This document shows, piece after piece, positions 10,681-23,733 of a DNA stretch of 64,000 nt. This DNA is from Pomphorhynchus laevis. Its lineage: Eukaryota; Acanthocephala; Palaeacanthocephala; Echinorhynchida; Pomphorhynchidae. Where the stretch lies: contig WNNJ02001649.1 in assembly GCA_012934845.2 (NCBI GenBank), forward strand, positions 1-64,000, in the 5' to 3' direction. Both the position numbers and the translations under genes were made by a program. The notes below the pieces were generated by a model. The model searched no databases. It was not told the origin of the DNA and saw only the letters and a program-made list of their open reading frames with translations. Each line of letters begins with the position of its first letter. Positions within the stretch are counted from its first letter, which is position 1.

Positions 10681-11103
10681 AAAATTATAAAAAAAATAAT
10701 AATAATTTTTCTAAATAAAGAGATTTTATTAATATCAATTTTAACATAAATTTTCATCTGTTTCTAACCGTTAATAATATGATGGCACTTATATACATTT
10801 CGATCCAATTTATGAAAACCTCTGTCACCCAGATGATAAATTCTAATTTTTAACTCTACAACTATTTTCTATAATTTTCGTAAATTTTGAATATTAAAAA
10901 AAAATAGATTTATTTTTACGTGGTAAATGCGTGTCGACGCCCGCTTACATGACCACAAAAAAAGAACAAAAATCTAAATAATGTATCGAGAAGGTGGGTA
11001 TGGATGCGGTATTTGAATGTAATAAAGGAGGGAGTGCGGCGGACGTCGAGAGGAAGCTGATTCCAGGTGAGGGGGCGGCGGCGAGGACGGATCGGAGACC
11101 GTA
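10013..11103. repeat. Segmental duplication, copy A (pairs with 16462-17553)
   Basis: About 1,091 bp are repeated at 16462-17553, offset 6,449 bp, in direct orientation. By eye the two copies differ at only a handful of positions (roughly 98-99% identical). The unit spans the end of the restriction-like-endonuclease element, about 250 bp of AT-rich spacer, and the 3' end of a minus-strand LINE-B. Since unrelated elements are shared in the same order, this is a duplication of genomic DNA, not two independent insertions. Confidence 0.9.
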
Positions 11104-14100
11104 GTTGTTAGAGTAATTGGGAACGTGGAATAAGATGGAATTACGGGAACGCAGTGACAGAGAGGTGGATCGGGTGTCGTCTAAGAAAGGGGGTTAATTA
11201 ACGATGTGAAGCTGACAACTATAAGACAAAACGTTACGAGAAGGCGGAGTTGTATGCTGATGTGGATGGTGAGCCAGGAGAGTTGTGCAAGATATATGGA
11301 TGTGTGGTCAAAGCGACGGAGACGAAAGAGCACTCAAACGGCGGAGTTGATGATGCGTTGTAGGGGTAGGCTGATGGATTTTCGAGAATTGGCGAAAAGG
11401 CTGATGCAGTAATTGATTTTAGGAAAAAGAAGCGATGAAAGAAGAGACATATATGAACGGAAGTCGATAAGGGGGCGGATACGGCGGATATCGCGGAGAA
11501 TTAAGTTAGACGAGCAGACCATGTTGCGGACAAAGGGTTTAAGAGAAAGGTGATCATCGAAATGGAATCCTAAGAAAACGAGATTGTGGCCTATGGGGAT
11601 GATTGATGAGGCAAAAGATACAGGGGAGGAGATATGTTAGGTTGACGGGGGGAGGATCTACATTATTTTGAACTTGTCTGGATTAAGAACGAAACTAAGA
11701 TAGGAGAGATGTTTGTAGATGGAATAAAGACAGTTGGAGGCAGAAATTGCGATATCGTGAATGCGATGGACAGGTGCATGAGCATATATGAGGATGTCAT
11801 CGGCGTATTGCATTACGTTAAATGAGTAAGGTTTGATAAACAAAGAGAGATCGCCAAGTAGAAGAGAGAAAAGCAGGGGTCCTAGGACTGAATCTGTTGG
11901 GACCCCGCATAAAATAGGGATGAGAGGGTGATGTATTTGAACAGTCGCGAAAAGAACGGTCGGATGGATATGAGGTAAGCCATGCTACAGAGAAGGAAAA
12001 AAAGTCTTAATCGTAGCAAAGGCGAGAAAGGAGGTTGGAGTTGTCGACGAGTCTAAAGCGGAAGAGAGGTCGAGGGAGATGAGAACACTATATAGAGCCT
12101 TGTTACGAGAAATGAGTAGGTCGTTGTAAACTTTCATGCATGCGATTTTCGTGGAGTGATTAGAGCGGAAAGCGCATTGGAAAAAAAGGGTACATATTGG
12201 ATGAAGAGAAGTTAATGTTGATCTGTATTAAGATAAGGCACTCTAAGAGCTTGGAAAGAGTAGGGAGGAGTGAAATCGGGCGATAGCTAGAAGTAAGTGA
12301 GCGGTCGAGCGATTGTTTCTTAAGGAGGAGATGAACGATGGCGGATTTCCAGTGTGATGGAAAGATACAACTGCGGATGGACGAGTTAAACAAGGTGGTG
12401 AGGAAAGGGGATAACGATGAGCATATTGATCAAGTATGGGGGTAGGCAGGAGATCGGTATGCGAGGTTTTTTGGGCAAGGAAATGAAGACAGATGAGACT
12501 TCGGCAGGTGAGACAGGGAGAAATGAGAGTTCCGGGAGGTTGAGGCGTGGCGAGTATCAGTGAGATGATATGGAGACGAGATTGTAAGAGAGCAACGTGG
12601 ATACTTTGGTCTGAAGAAATTACGAATAATCATGGGGATTAATGTTATAAGACGAAGATGATCGAGAAAGGATTAAGTTAAAAGTATGCAATAGAGACTT
12701 AGAGTTTAATGAAGTGTTGATTTTATGCTGCCAGAAGAAGTTGTTTTTGGTATATAGTAGGTGAAGATGAGACTGGCGAAGAGCAAGATAGGAATCACGG
12801 AGAGACGGAGTTAGCGAGCGGATATCACGTTTTAGAGAGCGGTGATAGATTCGAAAAACATGACAGAGTCGACGCTTTGAGAGTAGGCATTGTATGTCAA
12901 ACCATGGGGCACGGTGCAAGCGACGGTGAGGGTGAGACATGAAGGGCAATAGAAGATCGATGGTGGATGTAGAGTCGAAAAGAAATGCAAGATCGTGTGG
13001 AGAGGAAGACGTTATTGTGGGAGAATATAGAGACGATTTGAGTAAGGCAGAGCGGAAAAGGGTGATGACAAAATTTCTCCAAGAGCGACGTAGGATGGTA
13101 GGTGTTTGAGGCGGGTAGTGGTTGGAAGTGAGATCAAGGGTGACGAGAAAGTGATCGTATAGACCAGGATTCGGATATGTGCAGTAAGGTGTAGGCAGCA
13201 AAACGATCGGGGACAGCTATGATGTCGAGTGTCCTGCCAAGGATATGTGTGGGGTCAGTGGAGATGAGTTTGTAGTTATAGTTGGATATAATGTTAATGA
13301 ACTGGATGGACACAGCTATGATGTCGAGTGTCCTGCCAAGGATATGTATGGGTGCAGTTGAGATGAGTTTGTAGTTATAGTTGGATAGAATGTTAATGAT
13401 CTGGATGGACTCGGTGGAAAAAGGGCGGTCGAGGCGGATGTTGAAGTCGATAATAATGAGTGAAGAGATGGCGGACAAAGAACAGTGTGAAAGGAGGTCA
13501 GCGCGTTTGGTAAAAAATAAGGAGGTAGAAGCTGATGAACCAGGACGGTATACAATGGCGAGATCCATAGTGATCGGGCTATAACAACGACAAGTCAGCA
13601 ATTGAAAAGATCAAAGATTAAAAGGGGGAATGATTTTGCGAAGAGACGCGGGGTGACGGGCGAATGCGACAATGCCACCATGATTAGAGAATTTAGAATT
13701 GGATGAGCTGAGGGGGTGGTCGGATTCGACTAGTGAGCAACCGGCAGAGAGCAAACGGCGATTTGAAATGCCGTCGGAATCGGAGTGCCAGGATTCGGTG
13801 AGGCAGAATATATCGATCGATTGCTTAGATAATAGGATGAGGATAATATCGGATTTATGGAGATTAGATCTATTGTTGAGGAGGCCGCGGCGGAAACCGT
13901 GTGTGATGGTGAAATGTTCTAGCGGAGAAGACACATTGGGGAGATGGAGCGCCATCGAATTTTGGGCAGGTGTGGACAACTTGAAAATTTCCGTCGATGT
14001 TTCGGATGGAGATGGATGTTTCGCGGTTATCCTCGCGACGGAGTTTTTTGATGCGGGCAAAAGAGAGTTGTGCGATTTTGGAAGTGGTGAGATCGGGGAA

Positions 14101-14345
14101 ATGCGAGTGTTTGAAGATGACATAAGTTTAAATTGTTGGGAGAGGATAGAAGACGTGTGAGAGCGATGCTTGAAAACAATTTTCAGAAGAGGGGGCTGAG
14201 AAGGATCAGATTGAGAAGATTTGTTTTGGCAGATGAATGCAACATGAGAGATGTCGTTGAAAAATGACGGCTTATCTGCAGAAACAATATACGAGATGAT
14301 GGATCTGAAGGCGGAAACATCGTGGTCGAGACGTACTTGTGGCGA
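10895..14345 (-). mobile_element. LINE-B copy 1, long but broken CR1-group non-LTR retrotransposon
   Basis: Read on the minus strand, the pieces appear in LINE order. ORF1-like segment 14345-14100 (HDVSAF, FNDISHVAF, PPLLKIVFKH). Endonuclease 13980-13130 (IFCLTESWHSD; LGRTLDII; YDHFLVTL). A linker (12620-13100). RT 12400-11650 (SYRPISLLPTLSKLLE; QYADDILIYA, the catalytic loop). C-terminal region 11522-11000 (DFRSYMSLLSSLLFPKINYC), and the 3' tail at about 10910-10960. Frames shift repeatedly, and a 99-bp in-frame tandem duplication lies in the endonuclease (13214-13411). YADD is kept but no uninterrupted ORF2 exists, so the copy is dead. The group is CR1/L2-like; the exact clade is not resolved. 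Confidence 0.8.
13214..13411 (-). repeat. 99-bp in-frame tandem duplication in LINE-B endonuclease
   Basis: 13214-13312 and 13313-13411 are near-identical, giving the peptide SNYNYKLIST.P.HILGRTLDIIAV twice in a row. The unit is 33 codons, so the frame is kept across the repeat. Confidence 0.85.
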
Positions 14346-15350
14346 TTAAGAGGTGGAAGGAGTGATATTAGTGACGATGACACAACGATCGCGAGAAGGA
14401 AAGCGTTTCCATAAAGGAGGGAACAAGTTGGAGGAAAGTAGATATGCATTAACTTGCTTGAGAACAAGACGCTCAAGGAGTTTAGAGAGGGTTGGGAGAA
14501 GTGAGATAGGACGGTACGAAGATGGTAGTGAAGGGTCGATAGATTGCTTTTTGTGGAGAGGGCGAACAGTGGCGCATTTCCAGTTGGAAAGAAATGTGCG
14601 GCTGCGGATAGGCAAGTTGAACAAAGTAATTATGAAGGGTGAGATAGATGAGGAGGTTTTATTAAGTAAGTGGGTGGAAATTGGGTCAGAAGGAGATGTT
14701 TTATTGGTAATGACAGAAGAACCGAAGAAACTTGGTTAGGCGAAACGGGAAGAATGTGGAATAGCTCTTGGATGGAAGTATTTAAAGAGATGAGAGGATG
14801 CAAGGGGCATATGGGTAGAATATAAATTAATAAATTAGATAGCTTAGATTGCAGATAAGAGGAAAATTCATCAGGATTTATGTTGCAAGTGATTTTGGCC
14901 TTGTGTGTACAATGTGAAAATTTCCGTTGATTTGACGTATAGATAAGGATGACTAGCCGTTTGTTTCACGTCGATGTTTCTCAATGCGAGCTAAATTGAG
15001 CTGGGCAATATCAGAAGGGAGCGGTCAGGAAAGATACGACAAGTAGACGAAGTGGTAAGAAGTTTAAAACGTTGAGAGTGTACCAAGGATGCATGTGAAC
15101 TATGTCAGAAAACGATTTTTAGGAGTGGAGGACTTAGATGATTGGATTTAGTGGATTTGCTTAAATGGATAAAATATACATGAGCGATATTATTGAAATG
15201 GGATGTATTATCATCAGGAAGAATGCTTTTGAGGATAGTCCTGAAAGCAGATACATCATCATAGAGGCGACATTGAGGATAATCAGATTCGGGAAACTTT
15301 AAGTTATATATGTTATAATACCTTAGCAAACGCGCTTTTCCTGAGCCCAT
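14346..15350 (-). mobile_element. LINE-B copy 2, internally deleted fragment
   Basis: On the minus strand, 15350-15100 reads the same ORF1-like segment as copy 1 (YDDVSAFRTILKSIL, FNNIAHVYFIH, PPLLKIVF), and 14740-14346 reads RT (SYRPISLLPTLSKLLERLVL, then FPSRDRCVIVTN). The endonuclease between them is missing. Its RT stops directly against the ORF1 start of copy 1, so the two copies lie head to tail. Multiple frameshifts; inactive. Confidence 0.7.
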
Positions 15351-16176
15351 ATCTTCTGCACATCGCCAGCTTGTTATCCCGAAAGAGCTTATGAGGGCCG
15401 TGCCGTAGATGTGTTTAGTTCAAAACTTAATTAGTACAAGAACTGAAGAATTTTAATTGCCTGAATCGACTGCAGATATTAAATATGTGTTGTTTGCGAT
15501 ATCTCCGTGACACGTTTTATCTCTATCTTGCTTCGAAAATCCTGCACAATAAGGATCATCCACTGTCACATCTACTGCAACTAATAGATCACCTTCTCTT
15601 CGCGGGCACGCCCTGATGCTGAAAACACAACTGTTCACACATGCAGTTTCTTGCATTACCAAGCAAGTCGTACGATCTTAGAATTCGCTTTAGAGTGCAA
15701 TAGTTCTGTTGTCTGATGCCGTAATGTCGTCAAATGCTTAAAAGTTTTGCACTCTACTGAACGATGATCCTTCGTTAGTTCATCTGATATGCTATTGTTG
15801 ACTATTTTTATAGTTTTTAATTTCTTATGATGCAGCTTGTAAAGAGCCTCGGCTCAATTTGTTGTCAATTAATGATTGCACATTATCTGACAATTCGGCC
15901 TACATTTTTTAATTCTACGTAAACACATTCCTAAATATATACGTAAACCAATATATTATCTAACGCTTGGATAATATTACTCAAGCGTTCATATATTATA
16001 ATATTATCCAAGCGAAATATTATCCAAGATAATATTATCTATTATCTTCAACAATCTATTTTTGAACGCTTGAATAATAAGCATCCATATTGCACAATGT
16101 TAAATTTTCGAGAAAAATAATTTGTAAATTAAAAATTATTTTTGTGACAAATACCAGCTGTGAAGATATAAAATGA
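15351..16176. other. AT-rich spacer with short palindromic runs
   Basis: No gene recognised. A 69-codon minus-strand open frame (15453-15662) is cysteine-rich but unfamiliar. Around 15960-16060 the motif ataatattatccaagcg occurs several times in both orientations, giving potential small hairpins. Confidence 0.35.
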
Positions 16177-16460
16177 ATATGATGGCACTTATATACATTT
16201 CGATCTAATTTCTGAAAGCCTCTGTCACCCAGATGATAAATTCTAATTTTTAACTCTACAACTATTTTATATAATTTTCGTAAATTTTGAATATTAAAAA
16301 AAACAGATTTATTTTTACGTGGTAAATGCGTGTCGACGCCCGCTTACATGACCACAATAAAGAACAAAAATCTAAATAATGTGTCGAGAAGGTGAATATG
16401 GATGCGGTATTTGAATGTAATAAAGGAGGGAGTGCGGCGGATGTCGAGAGGAAGCTGATT
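16177..16460 (-). mobile_element. LINE-B 3' tail within the duplicated block
   Basis: About 283 bp matching 10778-11060 and 17230-17512: AT-rich spacer plus the minus-strand LINE-B tail ending in the C-terminal codons (FLSTSAALPPLLHS). It directly abuts the second copy of the restriction-like-endonuclease fragment, so this tail occurs on both sides of that fragment. Confidence 0.75.
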
Positions 16461-16461
16461 T

Positions 16462-17553
16462 GAATTGTCAAATGTGTGCTCTGCGGTAGCAATCGAGCCA
16501 GTACTTCAGCCACTCGATGAAAATGTGGTTTTCGAGAGAGCATCAACAACACTAGATCGAGATGCCAGCTGGACGTTGAATGTCGTGGATTGTTTGGAAG
16601 TTGGACGGAGCGGTCCATGTTGGACTTTTGCTCTTTTAATCATCTGGCCCGTCCAATGTTTCTGACAACTCCACACCATTCCAATATCACGAGACACGAA
16701 AGCGGGCTAAGTACGAGGAAAGGGTGAGCCGATATAAAAGAGCTCCATTCATCCCGTTTGTCATTGCCGGAAACGAGGCAATAAGACCGGCGGCGAACAT
16801 CACAATCAAAAGAATTGGGTCGCTAAAGGCAGGCAAGGGATTACACATATACAGCGATATAATAAAAACAATACGCTCGCAAATAAGCGTAGTTATGGCC
16901 AAGTCTGCATCGATGCGCATCAGGTGGCACGCTCAACAAGAGGTCATTCTGCCCGCGCCGGTATTGGACAAACTGTGTACCAGGAGTATAACGAAATGTG
17001 ACAGATCCGCATCAATCGTCCAATGTGACGAAAACTTACATCACCTAAAAAATTAATTTAAATTTAATATTTCGGGCCCATTTGCGGGTAACCTTATATT
17101 GTGTGTATAATAAATCTTCTTCTTTTTTAAAAAAATTATAAAAAAAATAATAATAATTTTTCTAAATAAAGAGATTTTATTAATATCAATTTTAACATAA
17201 ATTTTCATCTGTTTCTAACCGTTAATAATATGATGGCACTTATATACATTTCGATCCAATTTATGAAAACCTCTGTCACCCAGATGATAAATTCTAATTT
17301 TTAACTCTACAACTATTTTCTATAATTTTCGTAAATTTTGAATATTAAAAAAAATAGATTTATTTTTACGTGGTAAATGCGTGTCGACGCCCGCTTACAT
17401 GACCACAAAAAAAGAACAAAAATCTAAATAATGTATCGAGAAGGTGGGTATGGATGCGGTATTTGAATGTAATAAAGGAGGGAGTGCGGCGGACGTCGAG
17501 AGGAAGCTGATTCCAGGTGAGGGGGCGGCGGCGAGGACGGATCGAAGACCGTA
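16462..17553. repeat. Segmental duplication, copy B (pairs with 10013-11103)
   Basis: Contains the second copy of the restriction-like-endonuclease fragment (16465-17056, with RYKRAPFIPFVIAGNEA), its 3' UTR, the AT-rich spacer and a minus-strand LINE-B tail (17360-17553). Near-identity with copy A implies a recent event. The element here is shorter on its 5' side than copy A, starting exactly at gaattgtcaaatg. Confidence 0.9.
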
Positions 17554-18640
17554 AATATTTAAGTAAAGCGATTTCACATGTTATTCAATACTGGCAGGAT
17601 GATTTTGAAAAAAATTAATAAAATTAAATAGCGCTTTTTTATTAAATTTCCTTTTTTGCTGTTACTATAAACTAAATAAAAACTTGTATTGTAATAAAAA
17701 CTTGTATTACAAATGTACGAACACGTATAATTAAAATTTACATATAACATAACTGAATTGTCTACATGCAATTTGAACAACTCTGATATTTTTTGAACAG
17801 ATTTTAAATTTACTGGAAATAATATTATTAGTTTCGTTCAACTTTAGGAATGTATACGAACTATGCGAGGTCGAATTTGAGCGTATCGATATCAAAGTGC
17901 CCTCGTGTAATCTGGATTTATTCTACAACACCTGATATCTTATTGCTAGCATGATAAATGTTATCTTGTTATAGTCAAATATTTATTTGGTTCTTATTGT
18001 TAGGTAAAGAGTAAAGGCATGTATACTCCTTGGTATGTAAGATAAATATCTAAAATTATACTTTTATAGTCAAATATTTATTTGGTTCATATTGTTAGAT
18101 AAAGAGTATATTCCTTGGTATGTAAGATAAATCTCTAAAATTATAATTTTATAGTCGAATACTTATTTGGTTCATATTGTTAGATAAAGAGTAAAGGCAT
18201 GTATACTCCTTGGTATGTAAGATAAATCTCTAAAATAAAAATGTGCAAACTTCTATTAACCCGTAATACGACAGCAAAATATCAGATTACTCCCTACTGT
18301 CAGTTTGGGAAACGTCTGCTAATTTCATATCACATCGTAATTGCGATTAGCAAACCAAAAATTGACATCAACATATATAATAAAATGAAAGGGTGGAGCT
18401 AAGTTTTATTTCCTCTAAGTAAATTTTAAGAATAATTTTAAATGTTCATCTAGCTTCAGAAATAACATTTTAATTTGCTATTCAAAATTCATTAGAGTAA
18501 TATATTTTATTACCAAAAATAGTTCATCTATAAATCTATGAACTGTTTGTTATTCATCTAACTTTTTAATGTTATTATATTATTATTTCACACAAGTTAT
18601 TAGCCGCAAATGGATATTTTAACTGTTCACAGAAAAAGGA
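17554..18640. other. AT-rich spacer holding a three-unit tandem repeat
   Basis: No gene recognised. 17970-18235 holds three units of about 95, 85 and 86 bp starting tatagtcaaatatttat and ending at aagataaatctctaaaat. Unit 2 lacks about 10 bp present in units 1 and 3. Confidence 0.6.
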
Positions 18641-18649
18641 AAAAAATTA

Positions 18650-21600
18650 ATGACTAAAATAACTTGAAGCGTCCACACCAGTATTTAATAGCCAATGTCG
18701 AATCTTTTGCTTGAGGCTGCATTAGCTGGATGCACATGCAATTTCTTTAGGAAGCACATTCCATAAATTTAAGAACCGATGTGAAGTCGCACCACGCTTG
18801 GGACTTTACCATGTGGTAATTTATATAGTGATAGAGGATGACCTCTACGAGCTGACGAACTAATCTTCACATAGTGAGAAGGAAATTCATCTGTGGAATG
18901 AATCATATGCCACGTCGCAGTGAGGTCTAAGTAAATCAACCTGACGCACTGAAAGCAGCTGTAAAGAAGCTAAGCGGTCTACGTATGAATACGCAGTTTA
19001 AAAAAACAATCTGGAGCATCTTCGAAGCACTGACTCAAGCTTCGTGATTTCTGCCTTAGTAGATGGAAATGATGCCTGAATATATTATTCAATGTGCGGG
19101 CGAACCAACGCGCAATATAGTCGCTTAAAACTTAATGGGCGTAGTCTTGCAAACGTATGTTTGATGAAATAAATAGCTTCCATTGGCTTACCATGAATTA
19201 AGTTAGTATTTGAGCGAGTTATCAATGTCATGTGCAAAATTACACCCAAATTCCTATACTCAGATACAACTATGAATGTATGAACCCTTAATCGAAATTC
19301 ACGATCATGTTTAATGTTTACCTAGCTTCGTATGTACATATTTATCAATGTTCAGTATCATACCCGTAGCTACACTTCATTTGTGTATTCGATCAAGGTT
19401 GTCCTGTAAGGATCGATCGTACGTATCATTGATATTAACAGACCAAAGTTTGAGGTCATTCGTAAAAGCCAAGCAAGGGTTTTGGATCTAAGCAGCAAGA
19501 CATTAAGGTAAACAATAAAGAAAAGAGGACCGAGTACAGTACTCTGCGGAATTCCACAATTTACCTGTTTGTAGGAGGATAAATTGCTTCTAACTCTAAC
19601 TCTAAAAATCTATTCCGGAGGAAATTGCCCATCCTACTACACAGCAACGAAGAAACTCCATAATGAGACAATAAGCTAAGCAAACTTTCATGCAGAACTC
19701 GATCGAAGACTCTCGAAATGTCAATAAAAATAACATCAACTGAATTGCCAAAACTAAGTGCCTCAGTCCACATTTCGCGAGCAGCTAGTAAATTAGACAA
19801 ACATGATCTACCGTGACGGAATCCGTGCTGAGAAGACGCTATGACTCCATGAGTGTTTAAGTGACTCGAGATTCTTCGAGCAACTAATCTTTATAAAACT
19901 TTGCACATCTAACTCGTCAGGCTTATTGGTCTATAATCACTACAAGTCGCAATGGCTTTTTGGAACAGGAACAATAATCACAGATTTCCATAAGTTTGGC
20001 ACACAGCTAGTGTTAAGACTATTCTGAAAGGTATCGACAAGAAAAGTGGCCAAGTAGTTTGATAAGGTCTTGAAAAGCAATGGAGATATATCATCAGGAC
20101 CGGAAGCACTGTACGGATTGACATGAGCAAGAGTAACTTTGACTTTCTCAGCGGATATTGAAAAAAATAGGGATTGTGTGGTATTTAACGGCCATGCCCA
20201 GTGAATGATGAGTGTGAAGAATTCGATGGTAATGAAAATGAAGCAAAACTTTCAGCAATGCCATTTTTATCTGTGATTGGACCTTCACATGCGTGTACAA
20301 TTTTGATTTCACTATTAAGCATTCTGTTCCGGTGATCATAGGACCAGAATAATTTGAGATTGCGGTTCAAACTGCTAATGATTGCAGATTCAAATTTATC
20401 GCGTTTTGAAGCTTTTAATCTAGAACAAAGATTTGTGATATATATAGCTTGCAATGAGTTAGGAATGTGAGCGGAATAACTTCCATAAGCGATTTCGAAT
20501 ATTAAGTGACTGCTTGAGGTCTCGATCAATCCATGCAGGAAGTTGAGTTACTTGATAGATTGCACGCATTGAAGCAATTCGATCAGATAATTTTAAAAGG
20601 TAATTGTAAATAGTTCCCAGTGTTACTCTATCTGTTGTCGAAAACGAGAGTGAATAACGCTGACAGAAAGTTAAAACATGTTCTATATTCTCACCCTTGA
20701 CCAATTACGCTTAAACATTTTTGTTTGCTGATGACAAAATTTGAAGTTTGGTACTGCTCGCAAGGAAAGTACGCAATGATCACTTCCACCTACAGGAGGA
20801 AAATAATCGACACTGGTTATGTCATCAACACGTCTGGTAAACACCCACCAATCAAGCACATAACCTACTCTCGATGAAAAACAAGTCGGCTGTTGAACGT
20901 GTTGGATTAGTAGAAGCTCATCAGAAAGGCATTCAGAAATTTTTGTTTACACAGCGCTTCCATAATGAAATAGACACTCTGCCCAATTAGAACGTGGAAG
21001 ATTAAAATCTCCTAAGAGAATAAAATGTGAACAAAGGTATACTGATTGTAAATTCGATTTTAGGAGATCACAATATATGGCCATTGATAAGAAACGATAT
21101 ACAACACAAAAATTAATACCCATATATTCATATTTGATATGGAACTAGAGACTTTTAGAGGAAACATTAGGGTCACATACATTAGAAACGTTAGAAATGA
21201 AAAAAATATCTCGAACAAGGGCGGCAACCCCTTCACCACGTATACCTGACTTCATATCGCTTCTAAGTATGCGATATCCTGGAATATCAACAGCAACATC
21301 AAAAATATATGGATGGAGCCACGATTCGGCGACACAGAATACATCATATATGTGTCCGAAAGTAAATGACGCATTAACTCTACTAGTTGTGCAATTAAAC
21401 TGTGAAGATTAGAACAACCGATTGACAAATAGCGTGTGGCTTTGCATGGAGAGTATTTCGAAGTATTACAATATATGATACTGAATGAGTTTAAACGCCT
21501 CATTCATATATCTATACAAACTTTTTTTACACGATAGCTGCAGTAAATTGGTATTCGCACTACTTTCTCCACTATGATAGTTTGTACTTAAGCTCTGGGT

Positions 21601-22315
21601 GAATTGCCGACAATCAAGGAAGTCCGAAAATATCGTATACAAAGATTAGTTTCGTCTTTAGATATACGACTTCATAATTCAGTTTGCTTTTGTTAACTTA
21701 AATCGCTCTTCTGGAGATAAATCGAGGAGTATTCGATACGAATGGCCTTTCAGAAGTAACTCGCATTAATAAAAGACTTGCATGTTGTGGAGTAGATAGT
21801 GTAACTTTCAATAATCTAAGCTTATCAGTTGACTTTTTACCAAGACGAAATAACTTCCGAACTTCCAGACAAGAAGCTAACTATTCATCGTCCTTCAGAA
21901 ATAGCTGAGAAAAAACATCACGCAAATTAGATATGTCATCATCCACACGGACCTGAGAATTTTTAGCATTTGATTCAGGAATACCACTGAATAACACATT
22001 ATAGGAACGGTCAGATTTAATACGATTATAATTGACAGATGTATAGTTTGATGCAGCATTTTGAGATTTGGTATTTATAAGTATGTATCGATCCTTGTCT
22101 CTAGTTAGAGTTTGGCTGTCTAAAGAAACGCACTGAGATTTAATATCTAGCAATAAAGATCGCGTCTTGTCGCTTTCAAATGTTTGAGATTGACAGTCAT
22201 CAACACTATCAAATTCATTACTCCAACGGGAGAGCGTAAGTACAACTGTATCCAAGCAGACACGAGCGGGCGCATCCAATTTTGCAGACAAATCAATATA
22301 ACTACAATTAGTCAT
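18650..22315 (-). mobile_element. LINE-C, degenerate CR1-like non-LTR retrotransposon
   Basis: On the minus strand, 22315-21881 (144 codons) looks like the end of ORF1 (YNVLFSGIPESNAKNSQV resembles the NVxxxGxPE motif of LINE ORF1 RNA-binding domains). Endonuclease pieces follow at 21500-21100 (DIPGYRILRSD-like, across frames). The linker is at 20704-20200 (VTQLPAWIDRDLKQSLNIR) and RT at 20130-19560: ASGPDDISPLLFKTL, then VDVIFIDISRVFDRVLHESLL. The 3' end reads SSARRGHPLSLYKLP, LNLWNVLPKEI and WLLNTGVD near 18670-18900. The intact aspartate in FIDISRVFDR is kept, but I did not find a clean YADD. Frameshifts and stops separate almost every block; the copy is inactive and old. Confidence 0.75.
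21881..22315 (-). CDS. LINE-C ORF1 C-terminal remnant
   Basis: A 144-codon open frame at the 5' side of LINE-C. It is rich in Ser, Asp and Lys with a heptad-like N-terminal half and ends in the YNVLFSGIPES motif followed by DDDISNLRDVFSQLFL, the usual layout of an ORF1 RNA-binding domain that coats LINE RNA. The frame is probably a preserved piece of a longer ORF1, not a functional protein. Confidence 0.5.
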   Translation of the reverse strand: MTNCSYIDLSAKLDAPARVCLDTVVLTLSRWSNEFDSVDDCQSQTFESDKTRSLLLDIKSQCVSLDSQTLTRDKDRYILINTKSQNAASNYTSVNYNRIKSDRSYNVLFSGIPESNAKNSQVRVDDDISNLRDVFSQLFLKDDE

Positions 22316-23733
22316 AATTATTTATCTAAAAATGTGTAATATAATTATAATTAGTTTTATATTATTGCTGTAACAAGCTACAAATTATAACTAAATTACA
22401 TTAACATTTAAATTTTATTTTAAAATACAACTATATTTTGAAAGGCTCATATTTTATTTTATGGTTTCAAGAAATATAAAATCTAATCTCTTTTCTCTTA
22501 AGGGGAAACTAGATGAATAATAAGAAAACTTGTAATAAGATAGAATCTATAGTTGGATATGATGTTGAAATACTATATACTTGGATATTGAGAAAGAAAT
22601 ACTTACCCGCATTTATATCATTTAGTCACTTTAACTCCATTTTACCTCTTTCACATTATAATTCCATTTTATTCCTTTTAATCCTTTAAATACTATTTGC
22701 TATATTATTATTTAATATATTATTTTTTAATAATTTTCAATGACAGCCACTTTTGTAAGCGCAAAAAGGAGTAAAGCAAATGAAAAAATAATGTAAACGG
22801 GGTTTAAGAGATTAAATGATATTTAAGGGGGTTAATGGATGTAAAAGAGAGAAACGGAGTTAAATTTGGTTTAATATGACAAATACGTATAATTTTTATC
22901 TGGTGTCAAACAAGCTGCCATATCTTTGGAGAAATCAGACCAGGTCTCATTATTTCTTGCCCATAAATTTATACCCGTATGTAATTTAAACGCTATAAAT
23001 TACATATAATGTATTTTACGTAATAAAGAGTATTATTAGTTTTATATTTAATACTTCAAATTGAAGTAGTTATTTTATATTTAAATATTTTAAAATAATT
23101 GATAAAAATATGATAACTTTAAATAAAATATGATTTCAAATACCTGATATAGGTCCAATTTTTAAATTTGCAATTTTTGTATCAGTATCAATAAGCACAA
23201 AGATATTTTTATATTTCGCTGCTACGTTGACATAATCAGAAACAAAATGTCCAATTTGTTCATTAATGTTGTTTAGTTTCAAATATAGATAAAAATAAGA
23301 ATAAATAAAAAAGTTAATAAATAAAAATAAATAAGTGCTTTTTGTAAATATCAAATAGTTAGCGCATACATTACTATATTCATTAAATATACACTAATTA
23401 TAATTTAATAATTCAATAATATTTATAAAATACATATAGTGTATCTTAAATATCAAAAATCATTTATAGTTGAGAGAAATATAAAAAATAAATTAGTGCT
23501 TATTAAAAATAATAAACTTATTAAAAGTATAAGAATTTTAAGTATTTAGTTTATATTTTACTAGAATTAGAAATTAAATGAGTTGCTGAATACCGAAACG
23601 CGTTAGATTTGTAGTGTGATTGAGTTAAACACATTTATCTAAATTAAAAAACTTTACTTAATCTAATTATCAAGTAATTACTGACTAACTTAATTAATTT
23701 TAGGTTGAGAAGAAATCAAGGATATTCTAATTG
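22316..23733. other. AT-rich DNA
   Basis: No gene or element recognised. Long A/T runs and short open frames only (for example 23136-23354, minus strand, hydrophobic and probably chance). Confidence 0.35.

Noticed and set aside
13381-14739. Plus-strand open frames at 13381-13584, 13699-14160 and 14353-14739
   Set aside because: They are antisense to LINE-B endonuclease, ORF1 and RT segments, which carry recognisable motifs on the minus strand.
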